Shown: positions 53,235 through 63,208 of the stretch, piece after piece
Layout: every line of letters begins with the position of its first letter
Position numbering within the stretch: the stretch's first letter is position 1
DNA from: Oegoconia quadripuncta
Lineage: Eukaryota > Arthropoda > Insecta > Lepidoptera > Autostichidae
NCBI GenBank assembly: GCA_949316235.1
Contig: OX438749.1
Coordinates: forward strand, 10,868,914-10,932,913
Direction: 5' to 3'
DNA length: 64,000 nt
The notes under the pieces: generated by a model
The model's database searches: none
Seen by the model: only the letters and a program-made list of their open reading frames with translations
What the model was told of the DNA's origin: nothing
Program-made: the position numbers and the translations under genes

Positions 53235-56200
53235 CTAATCATAAAAATGCGTGAATTGTAAAATTATAATGAAGTATGTAGCGCAAAAACTATACAGAGA
53301 GATAGGCAGTCGCAGGTCTACTGGAATGAAGCGACACACTTTGTGTCGCATGGGACGAGCCTCTATGTAGCGCAGTACGCGTTCAAGCTCCTGGCACTTG
53401 CCCTCATCTGGTAACAGACGAAACATGTAAAATATTAATATATTAATAGAAAGACGTGAAGTAATTTTTCGGTTTATAGCTTTTCTTACAAAATTTGACG
53501 AATTGAATTACTGTCTGAAACGGACACTTGACTCTAATAAAAATTTTTCATTATAAAGCATAATATTTAGCAAATGGATCCGTGATTCGGTAAACTGTTC
53601 AAAATAAGCAGTAATATTTATGAACGACCTATTTAATGACATTCCACACGATGGGGTTAAAAAAATAAGATGAATCCCCACTTTAGGTGTAGAAGAATAA
53701 AAATTTTATTTTTTTCGTCGTAAAAATAACTATGTATACCCATGCCAAATTACAGCTTTCTAGTACTAAGAGCCTCAGAGCTAAACCTCGGACAGATGGC
53801 CATAGCAAACTATAAGGGTTCCATCTTGACTACGAAACATTAAAAAACTTCACATTTTCCTGTTAAAACTTAATTTGTATTATGCATCCCTATAAAGGTT
53901 TATCAGTTTCAGACTGCACAATATAGCCTCACTTCCTCCAGTCACAAGATCCCAAAAAACTGACGATCCAATGCTGTTGCTTAACAGTGTGGAATAGGTA
54001 AGTGTAAACAGGCGATTATTTGCTTAATATGAAAGACACCAAAGAAACTATAAGCCACTGACATCGAAACTACGTCACATAGAAAATAAATGTGTATTTT
54101 TTTCCACACTACGCAACTAGGCTTGTAATATGGATACCAGATGGTTGATAAACTACACAAATAAAGACTCATAGGCGATGACTCAACTGTTACCGGCAAA
54201 TTGCAAAGCCTTGAACAACGCCGTAGGGTTGCATGTCTTTCAGTGTTTTACAGGATACATTTCGGTGAGTGTGCGATGGAATTGCACGATTTTATTCCAC
54301 CGTCCCCTTTCCATCTTCGGACAACCAGGCGCGGGGGGGGGGTTTCCATCCATATGTTGTCAACATACCGAACATCCGCACTAAGCTCTTTGCTTCATCA
54401 TTTATAATGCGGACTGCTAAGGAATGGAACTCACTGCCCGCGTCGGTTTTTCCCGACACTTACAACCTTGGGATCTTCAAGTCTAGAGTGAATAGGCATT
54501 TACTGGGTGCGCGTGATACATCTTCGGCTACATCGTCACTTTCCATCGGGTGAGATTGTGGTCAAACGCGACACCAGTTCTTAATAAAAAAAAAACAAAT
54601 ACATTTTTTTTGTAAATAAATACATATATGTATAAATGAAAAACATCCATAACTCGTGAACACATGTCTGTATTCATAATACAAACATATGACCCTAGCG
54701 GTATTCGAACCTTTTGGTATAGCAATAAGAGTTTTTTACCACTACACCAATCAGGTCGTCTAATGTTTGTTTTAGACGCTTCAACAACTGATTCGGTATA
54801 GATTCCACTAATTTTGACCTCTGTGTAGATTCTTAGCAAAACTGATATTTTAGAAGATTGTTGAAATAGGTACCTCTTGGCTTTTTTTTGGAGTTTAACT
54901 ATCACAATATATTGTACCATTTATTATTATTGGTTTATAGGTTACAACTTCTCAGTTAGATCAATGACACACATGTTAATTTATACTTCATACCTGTTTC
55001 CACTATCAGACGATTATGTAGTACCAGTTTCAAAGCTTCAACTTGCGAATTGGCTAAGTCGACTAGTGCTGCTGGAGCACATAACTGTATTATGACAAAA
55101 ACAAAAGTAATGCTTGCGCTACCTAACCATGTCCATCCAGGCTGTAAAATGGAAAAATATATTATAGTTAACCTTGAACTGAGTTTGATCAAAGTTCGAT
55201 AGCATTTACTGGGTGCGCGTGATACATCTTCGGCTACATCGTCACTTTCCATCAGGTGAGATTGTAGTCAAACGCGAAACCAGTTTTTAATAATAATAAA
55301 AAATAACAAAAAGCATCACATCCATGAAACAAGTAATTGATCCCATTGCGGATAAATACTAATTATGATTCATCACAAAACCATAATAGCCTAAAATTAT
55401 CTATATTTATCGTAAATATTTTGCACTTACCTTATCTTTAAAGAAGCTAAGGATATACCACAATATTCCCATCAATTTTGGCACATAGGTAACCAATTCT
55501 ATTATTATCTATAAAGAAAATTATAGCATTAGTCGTAATATGGCATAGGAAAGTTAATTAATCGCTTGTATTTTATATGAATGTTTACAAACCGTCCTGT
55601 CATAGAAAGGTTTAACTTTATCATAACAATTTGCAATAGCTTTGTATTCTTGCCCCATTTTTTTTAAATTAATTGCCGATTCTTCAAAAGATAATTTTAT
55701 GTATTTGATAGAAGAGTATATATAGTAAAATGTGAAAATTTGTACTATTGTAATCAGGTCGAGGCCCTGGGTAGGGGCACAATATATGATATCGGGTACA
55801 AAATAGCCTTGGGTAGACGGTTCGCCACTAGCAAGAGTAGGTGCCCAAAGGCATGTTGTTGCACATATGATAAACTTCACTGCATGTACGGCGAAGAAGA
55901 CAACGAATAAGTTTCGAATATGTCCGCTTGTTATAATTCTTATTCCATGAATATCGTTTACAAGATCATAAACCGTATATTTAGTTAACAATTGATTTAT
56001 AATATGTGCAATAAACTGCATTACGTAACCATATTGCCAATACATTATCGAATTGCTTGCAAATAGGGGTGTTACCAATATGACGAAGAACGCAATGGTT
56101 ATAGTATTTTGTATGAATTTCATAATAAATTGAATTTTCTTATTAAATACATTCAGAAATCCACAATCTAATCCTGTGCAAAACTGAAAACAAGTAAATA

Positions 56201-56294
56201 AAGTAATTATAGTTATAGGTATATTTGTTGTAGGTTTTTTCACAGTAACTTTGGTGAATGAGTTCTTTATTACAGGGGGATGATGATTATACAT
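53235..56294 (-). CDS. Gustatory receptor Gr-c, four exons, intact
   Basis: Exons: 56294-55593, 55508-55431, 55141-54994, 53407-53235 (702, 78, 148, 173 nt), giving 366 residues; donors and acceptors are GT/AG (exon 1 donor GTTTGT). I chose the ATG at 56294 (MYNHHPPVIKNS) because it aligns with the Gr-b start. The frame is also open 14 codons further upstream to another ATG at 56336. The protein has the array's QGLDLITIVQ segment, YDKVKPFYDRT at the exon 1 end and ATYFIIILQFTHFYD at the C-terminus with TYxxxxxQF. It is an insect gustatory receptor with an undefined ligand. Its duplicate is the broken Gr-e. Intron 3 carries a SINE split by a LINE; intron 2 carries another LINE tail. Confidence 0.87.
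54099..54761 (-). mobile_element. SINE family I split by a LINE insertion
   Basis: The SINE runs from TTCCACACTACGCAACTAGG (54099) to 54163 and resumes at 54595 with ACAAATACA through to the A-box complement CCACTACACCAATCAGGTCG. The CAGCGCCATCTAG end is missing. Confidence 0.85.
54164..54594 (+). mobile_element. 5'-truncated LINE inside the SINE
   Basis: Flanked by ACAAATA (54157-54163 and 54595-54601). It encodes the ORF2 C-terminus: SLEQRRRVACLSVFYRIHFG, then RTAKEWNSLPASVFPDTYNL and FKSRVNRHLLG. The two halves are out of frame across a G-run (about 54332-54341). It ends GTCAAACGCGACACCAG and a poly(A). Jockey/CR1-type, inactive. Confidence 0.88.
55201..55310 (+). mobile_element. LINE tail in Gr-c intron 2
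   Basis: GCATTTACTGGGTGCGCGTG...CATCAGGTGAGATTGTAGTC then (AAT)n/A-rich tail. Same family as 54164-54594, cut to its last 100 bp or so. Confidence 0.85.
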
Positions 56295-56504
56295 TTTAAA
56301 TTCACAAAGATCAGCCAAACACCGCGTTGTGCACAAATTGAATTAGTTAAGTAATAAGAATATCCTATACAAATATTTCACTTTTCCACTATCTCCACAA
56401 TTTACTTAGAAAATAACAATTAGATTAATTGTACTTGATATTATGAATATTTGATAAAATTCGTAGTAATGTCAATTGGATTGTTACTATTGAGTTTTTT
56501 TTGG

Positions 56505-56720
56505 TGACGGACTGGATACGCTACGACTGCAATCTCACCTTATGGAAAGTGAAGATGTAGCCGAAGATGAAGCCTGCGATTCCAGTAAAATCTCTTCATT
56601 GATTTGGTTCAACCTAAGATTATACGATTCGGCGACATCGACCACTCCGGTAGGGAGTTCTATACCTTAGCAGTCCACATTAGGAAGGAAGAACGCGAAT
56701 GTCCTTGATGACAACGATTA
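56505..56720 (-). pseudogene. LINE ORF2 tail relic upstream of Gr-c
   Basis: Minus-strand remains of the same LINE class (the complement contains TTTCCATAAGGTGAGATTGC and CTTCGGCTACATC). It also lies upstream of Gr-e at 61900, so it predates the duplication. Confidence 0.7.
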
Positions 56721-57885
56721 GGAGGTAACTCTCTCGGCGCCTTACGACTAAAATGAATTTAAAATCAATGATTTGAAAAGTTAGATGCACTATATTTTAG
56801 TCGTATATTCATGTTCCTCGCCACTTTTGTCAAAGTTTGAAGACATAAGCAAAGCATCTACCTGTATTAATGCCATAATTTATCGAAATGTGAACGCTGA
56901 CGAAATGACATTTGATACAGACAAATGATACAGATCGGACATTCAGGACGAGAGTAAAGGAAAGAAAAAAAAAATTGTTTTTAAAACTTTGTATTTTCAT
57001 AAAAATAAATCTAACAGGACCCTGTCGCTACATTTCCCAAGATGTGGTCTCCACTCCAGAACCCGGGTGCTCATTGCCACTTCGGCCTGCTAAGCTATGG
57101 GGCTAGGAATCTCGATTTCCTCCTATATTTTCAAAAGTTACGCACTTTTTTGCCAGCAGGACCACCAATCTCTCAGAAAGTGCTAGAGCGCGATTTTTTT
57201 CTGGACTCTATATAACTCCCTCATTAATTAAAAGCTAAGTTTGAGGAACCTTCAAGAAACGAGCCTACACCTTCCTCAAAGGCCGGCAACGCATCTGTGA
57301 CCCTTTTGGTGTTGCGGGTGTCCATGGGCGGCGGTGATTGCTTTCCATCAGGTGACCCGCATGCTCGTTTGCCGCCCTCTCATATAAAAAAATAGGAATC
57401 GAATGAAATATAACAGTTGCGTTGCGATAAAAAGCGCGACTTTTGAATAGCTTTTCTCGGCTAATACAGAAGAAGTTTTTATGATTAGTGTACAATAAAC
57501 TATAAATAAATAAATAAATAAAAAGAATCAAATTTCTCGCTACTGTAGTCATAAAATAGAGTACAAATTTTACGTTCTTTTTGCTCGACTGAAATTGGTC
57601 CGGCTGGTGAGTGTGACTATAGCAATATTACCCATAAAACAAAATATCTATATATCTACTGCAGAACAATTTTTTTTTCCATTATAATGGGTATAAATGA
57701 GCAACTGTTGTTGGAATTAAGTATACTTCGACATCTTATGGTGGTCCTGGTGGGGTCATGAATACGATTGCATTGTACATAGTATTTGTCGACAAAAAAT
57801 TACTCTCAGCGCTGACAAGACGCTGATACTCAACAAAGGCTAGATTAGGCTGTCCCACTTATACGAGTAATATTACAACAGTAGA
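56721..57885. other. Spacer upstream of Gr-c with a LINE tail
   Basis: 57240-57400 holds a common lepidopteran LINE tail (GAGCCTACACCTTCCTCAAA...GGGCGGCGGTGATTGC...CGCATGCTCGTTTGCC, then AAAAAA). The rest is duplicated at 62110-63208. No exon seen. Confidence 0.6.
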
Positions 57886-59220
57886 GGAGTGAAAAACTAT
57901 GTCGCGCAAAAACTGAACATTGAAAGGGCCAATCGCAAGTCCATGGATGTTAAGCGACATAGTCTATGTCGCATAGGACGAACGGGACGTAGTATAGAAT
58001 AAGTTTCAACTGTCGAACTTTCTTTTCACCTGAAAGAAACACTCAATCTGTATGATATCATTTACGTAATTTGAATGAAATTTACATAGATACCTGACAC
58101 AACCCTTGAGTAATATTAATAGTAATAAGAATAATTTTATTGGATAAATACAGACAGTACAAAATAGCGATGATAGCTACTGTAGTTGGAAACTGTAGTG
58201 TAGCTATAAACGCCCATCTCCAAAGCGACAGCGTACCATCGAATGTATTGTTATACTTAGCATTATATAAAATAAGTATTGTAACACAACAGAAGTAATA
58301 ACTAACTAGTAGTTACCTGATTTAGTTCAAATAATGGTAGGTAACCGAATCTCTCTCTAGATTATGTTAAATTACAAAATATTCGAGTATTCTACAGAAC
58401 GTTCTGCTCGATTTTCTACAGTGAAAAATAAATCCAGACAGTACCAATATTCTTTTTTGGTTACAAAACCTGTTTGACGACCTGTTTGGTGTAGTGGTTA
58501 CAAACTCTGACCACTATACCAACAGGTTGCGGGTTCGAATCCCGCTAGGGGCATTATGTTTGTGTGATGAATACGGACATGTGTACCCGAGTTATGGATG
58601 TTTTCATTCATAATAAGTATTTATTTACAAAAAAAATGTATTTATGTAGTATATCAGCCATCTGGTATCCACTACACAAGCCTATAGTTGCTTACTGTGG
58701 AATTAGATGGCGCTGTATGTAAACCTAGTACCTATACGTACCGGTCTCTATTACAAGCTGATTATGTAGTAAAAGTTTTAGGTACTGTACAGGTAGGTAT
58801 AATACATGAGATCATAAAGCGTGTATTTCGAAAATAGGGAAATGATTATATGGGACAAGTATTGCCATACGTAAAAATTGCAATAGATTATCATTAAATT
58901 GTCTATTCGCAATAAAAATATTATAGGAATGACCATTATAAATAATATAACTGAGATTAGGATAAGTCTCAAAAATTTCACAGTACACTGGAATTTTCTG
59001 TTTATTACATTTACAAACCCAAAATCTAATCCTATACAGAACACAAGGCCGAGAAAGAGTAATGGTCGATTTAGGGCGACCAATTACGTAGGTAGTAGAA
59101 AATCAAATTTAGTTAAATTGTGTTCCAGACAGTCCAAGACTATCCCGGAGTCTTGTGGTTCGATTGGTTATATTTACTTTTGAGAAAAAAAAATCTTAAT
59201 ATAGGGGGATGTAAATACAT
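57886..59220 (-). pseudogene. Gustatory receptor pseudogene Gr-d
   Basis: Remains of a Gr-b-like gene. Exon 1 (59220-58788) starts MYLHPPILR-like but carries an 80-bp insertion at about 59078-59155 and a 2-bp deletion. It stops after the KYTLYDLM-equivalent. A deletion joins it directly to the end of exon 3 (about 58787-58742, still with a donor GTACGT), so exon 2 and most of exon 1 and exon 3 are lost. The last exon (58031-57886) is frameshifted, runs into TAA, and lacks the TYxxxxxQF region. It cannot make a receptor. Confidence 0.85.
58476..58720 (+). mobile_element. SINE family I in Gr-d intron 3
   Basis: Complete head (GACGACCTGTTTGGTGTAGT, GGGTTCGAATCCCGCTAGGG) through TGGAATTAGATGGCGCTGTA. 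It is very close to the 40445 copy, with almost no tail, and ends 15 bp from the exon 3 donor. Confidence 0.9.
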
Positions 59221-60313
59221 TTTAATTGCATAGATCGTCCACTTTAGAGTCACACAATATAAAAATTTAATGGATAATTTATTTGTGAAAGAAACCTTAG
59301 GTACATGAAACCTCACGGCTCACACGCGCAAATGGGTTTCTTTTTTCTGTGCAATAAAGTATAAAAAAATCTAATCATAAAAATGCGTGAATTGTAATAT
59401 TATAATGAAGTATGTAGCGCAAAAACTGTACAGAGAGAGAGGCAGTCGCAGGTCTACGGGTATGAAGCGACACACTTTGTGTCGCATGGGACGAGCCTCC
59501 ATATAGCGCAGTGCGCGTTCAAGCTCCTGGCAGTTCCTCTCATCTAGCAATAGACGAAACATGTAAAATATTAATAGAAAACAAAGCCAGAGTATTAATT
59601 TACCAATTCATTTATGAAGATCATTTTCGGTTTTTAGCGGTACATTATGGCCTTAATCCCATGTTAGTGTCTCACAAGTTCCCAAAGAAAATTGATGATG
59701 CAATGCTGTAGTGCATTTGGTGTGAAGTAGGTAACTAGAAATAAGCGAATATTTGCTCAATACAAAACCATCAAAGAAACTATAAGACCCTGATATAAAA
59801 ACTACGTCGATTAGTAAATAAATGTATATTCGTTTTTGACGTTTCACCTATTTTATTCCCTGGTGTAGTTTGTAAGCACTGATTATTTAGAGGATAGTTT
59901 AAATAGGTGCCCCCCTGTTCCTTTTGGGATTCATATCTCCATTTGATTGGTGTAAAGGAAACCATTACTTCTGACTTTTGAAATATTCCGTTTAACTATC
60001 ACAATATAGTGGTACCATATTATTGTAGGCTTATAGGTTACGACTTCTCTGTTAGACCAATGACATACATAGGGATAAAGACTGTGTATTTGTACTTCAT
60101 ACCTGATTCCATTATCAGATGATTATGTAGTACTAGTTTCAAAGCTTCAGCTTGCGAATTGGTTAACTCCGCTAGTACTGCCGGAGCACATAACTGGATT
60201 ATGATGAAAACTAAAGTAATGCTTGCACTACCTAACCATGTCCATCCAGGCTGAAAAATGGGAAAAAATATTATAGTTAACCTTGAACTGAGTTTGACGC
60301 AAGGTCCATTAGA

Positions 60314-60542
60314 GGAGAGTCCAGGAGATTCCTCCCTGCTCCAGCCTACAGGAGGGCCCGCCGCCGCCGTTGCTCTGGCGGCGGGCGCCGCGCTGGCGTG
60401 GCTGCGGACGATTACCGAGGGGTACCCGTGGCCACGCCGTTTCGGTGCGCGCGGAGGAACACCGGGGGGTTTTTAGTGGGTAGGACCGCTCCCGGGTCGA
60501 ACGCGTAAAAGTGTTTTCCCCCCGTCAAAAAAAAAAAAAAAA
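60314..60542 (+). mobile_element. GC-rich retroposon with poly(A) and target duplication in Gr-e intron 2
   Basis: Bounded by AGGTCCATTAGA (60302-60313 and 60543-60554). The insert is markedly GC-rich (GGGCCCGCCGCCGCCG), contains GGGGGGTTTTTAGTGGGTAG and ends in about 17 A. It is probably the 3' end of a LINE or a dependent retroposon. The 72-codon ORF across it is fortuitous. Confidence 0.85.
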
Positions 60543-60629
60543 AGGTCCATTAGATAAGACCCTGGAAATAATAATTGTGGAATAAATATTAAAATATGTC
60601 TCATCGAAAATGAAAAGTCCTAAATTACC

Positions 60630-60818
60630 AAAAGGTTGCGGGTTCAAATCCCGCTAGGGGCATATGTTTGTGTGATGAATACGGACATGTATACCCGAGT
60701 TATGGATGTTTTCATCTATTATTACCAACCATCTGGTATCCACAACACAAGCCTATAGTTGCTTACTGTGGAACTAGATGGCGCTGTGTGTATGTCTAAG
60801 GATATTTATTATTATTAC
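60630..60818 (+). mobile_element. SINE family I, 5'-truncated, beside the Gr-e exon 2 donor
   Basis: Starts in the tRNA-like part (CCAAAAGGTTGCGGGTTCAAATCC) and ends TGTCTAAGGATATTTATTATTATT, just 3-4 bp from the donor of Gr-e exon 2 (GTAAGT at 60822-60817). Confidence 0.85.
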
Positions 60819-61899
60819 TTACCGTTTCTTTAAAGAAGCTAAGCATGTACCAAAGTATTCCCATCAATTTTGGCACATAAGTAACCAATTCTATTACTAT
60901 CTATATAAGGAAGATTACAGTATTAGTTTTTATATGGCATAACAATACACAATTAATCACTTCAATTTTATATAAACGTTTACAAACCGTCCTGTCATAG
61001 AATGGTCTAACTTTGTCATAACAATTTGCAATAGCCTTGTAATCATGCACTATTATTTTTGAATTAATTGTTGAATCTTGAAAAGATAATTTAAGGTATT
61101 TGACAGAAGAGTATATATAGTAAAATGTGACAATTTGTACAGTTGTAATCAGGTCAAGGCCCTGGCTGGGGATACAATATATGGTATCAGGTACTAAATA
61201 GCCTTGAGTAGGTACACGGTTCGCCACTTGTGAGAGTAGGTGCTCGAAGACATGCTGTTGCACATAAGAAAAACTTCACTGCATGTCCGCCTATGAAGAA
61301 AACGAATAAGTTTCGAAGCTGTCCGCTTGGTATAATTCTAATCCCATGAATATCGTTTACAAGATCATAAACCGTATATTTCGTTAACAATTGATTTATA
61401 ATTATGTGCAACAAACTGCATTACGTATCCATATTGCCAAAACATTATCGATTTGCCTGCAAGTAGGGGCGTTGCCAATACGACGAAGAACGCAATGGTT
61501 ATAGTATTTAGTATACTTTTCATAATTAATTGAATTTTCTTATTAAATACATTCAGAAATCCATAATCTAATCCTATGCAAAACTGGAAACAAGTAAATA
61601 GAGTAATTATAGGTATAGGTATATTTGTTGAAGGTTTTGTCACAGTAACTTTGGTAAATGAGTTCTTTATTATTGGGGAATGACGATTATACATTTTAAA
61701 TTCACAAAGATCATCCAAACACCGCGTTATACAAAAATTTAATGTGATAAATAATAAAATGTTATACGTACCATTTGAAGTAATTCGCTTTTCGGCTTTC
61801 TCGATAATTTACTTAGAAAATATAAATTAGAATAATTGTTGTTGATATTATGAATAATTGAAGATAATCGTGGTAACGTGAATTGGATTACTACTGTTA

Positions 61900-62110
61900 A
61901 TTTTTTTGTGATGGATAGCTTCGACTATAATCTCACGTGGAGAACAGTGATGAAGTAGCGGAAGATGAAGCATGCGATTCCAGTAAATACATCTTCACTC
62001 TAGAGTTGATGATCCTAATTTAGTTAGATTCGGGGAACACCGACTACGCCGACATGGAGTTCCATACTTTAGCAGTCCGCATAATGAGGGAAAAAGTGAA
62101 GCGCTTCGTA
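61900..62110 (-). pseudogene. LINE ORF2 tail relic upstream of Gr-e
   Basis: The minus strand reads IMRTAKVWNSM and further ATSSLF-like coding, broken by stops. It matches the relic at 56505. Confidence 0.7.
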
Positions 62111-63208
62111 CAAATATTCAATATGTTGACAACGAACAGGTGGTATAAGGATACCACCGGGATGGCCCCGCGCCTAATAACTAAAATGAATCAATTCGAA
62201 ATCAATGATTTTAAAAGTTATCTGCGCCGTATTTTACTCCTATATTCAAGTTCCTCGCCACTTTCGTAAAATTTTGTAGACAAGCAATGCATCCTAAATG
62301 TAATAATGCTACAATGATCGAAATGTGAACGCTGACGAAATGAATAGTACTTTGGAAAGAGCTATGCACGGAGTTACGCTTCCAGGACGAGAGTAAAAAA
62401 AAGAAAGAAAATAGTTTAGAAAGCTTATATTTTCCTAAAAATAAGAATGTTTGGATATTCATTGATTAAATTATATAAGAAAATGGTAAATTCGCTCTAA
62501 CAGGACCTACAGAACAGAAATTTGGGACCCAATCCAGAACCCGGTTCCTTCAAAAATTATCCATTGCCACTACAGCCTGCTAACCTTCGGAACAATGAAC
62601 CTTGTTTTCCTACTAATCTTTTCAAAATTCACGCATTTTCTCGCATCTAAAACTTCATATTTTGGACACTAAAAAGAATACAACGCCTTCAATAATTAAT
62701 AGCTAATTTTGAGGAATGTCACTTTTCAATTCGCGTGGAATCAAGTGACATATACCTAGGCACAGAATTATATTATGATATATGTGCTCCTATTGCATTG
62801 AAAGGGTTTATCCAAGCTAATACGAGTACAGACGAATCAAATCTGATTTCTTGCTATTGGGGTTTTGGAGGAATTGGAGCACTAATTTTATGTCAAAGCT
62901 GAGCAGATAATAGCATGCTTTCTCTCGACTGAAATCGGCCCGACTGGTGAACGTGATTACGGCATGATTATCTATAAAACGAAATATATCTATATTTACT
63001 GTAGCGCAATTTTTTTATTTTATCATTAATGGGCACAGATGAATTATTGGTTTTAAATAGACTTCGATATATTACGGTGGTCCTGCTGAGGTCATGGATA
63101 CGATGGCGTTGCACATCATACTTATCGACAAAATAACACTCTCTGCGCTGACAAGACGCTGATGCTCAACAAAGGCTACGTTAGGCTCTCACACTTGTAA
63201 TATTGCGT
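62111..63208. other. Duplicated spacer upstream of Gr-e
   Basis: Diverged counterpart of 56760-57885, without the LINE tail found there at 57240. No exon seen. Confidence 0.5.

Larger units (their letters stand above)
53235..58790. repeat. Segmental duplication, copy 1
   Basis: Gr-c plus its upstream region and the Gr-d end match 59371-64000 (Gr-e plus Gr-f end) in order. Exons, intron 3 sequence (53950-54090 versus 59670-59820), the LINE relic (56505 versus 61900) and the block ending ACTCTCAGCGCTGACAAGAC (57805) versus ACTCTCTGCGCTGACAAGAC (63137) are shared. Later insertions differ between copies. Confidence 0.8.
59371..61694 (-). pseudogene. Gustatory receptor Gr-e, recently broken by two frameshifts
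   Basis: Duplicate of Gr-c. Exons: 61694-60988, 60900-60823, 60250-60103, 59543-59371. Exon 1 is 707 nt against 702 in Gr-c. The extra bases are 1 bp near 61402 (within TAATTATGTG) and 4 bp near 61211-61216 (GTAC-like), so the frame shifts twice and stops. Exons 2, 3 and 4 are open with normal splice sites (the exon 4 acceptor is TAG instead of CAG), and the C-terminus still has ATYFIIILQF. It is therefore a young pseudogene, an allele, or an intact gene with sequencing errors. Long-read and RNA data would decide. Confidence 0.82.

Noticed and set aside
54528..54920. 130-codon minus-strand ORF
   Set aside because: Runs through LINE tail and SINE sequence; no protein family.
60258..60476. 72-codon GC-rich ORF
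   Set aside because: It crosses the boundary of the retroposon insertion at 60313/60314, so it is fortuitous.
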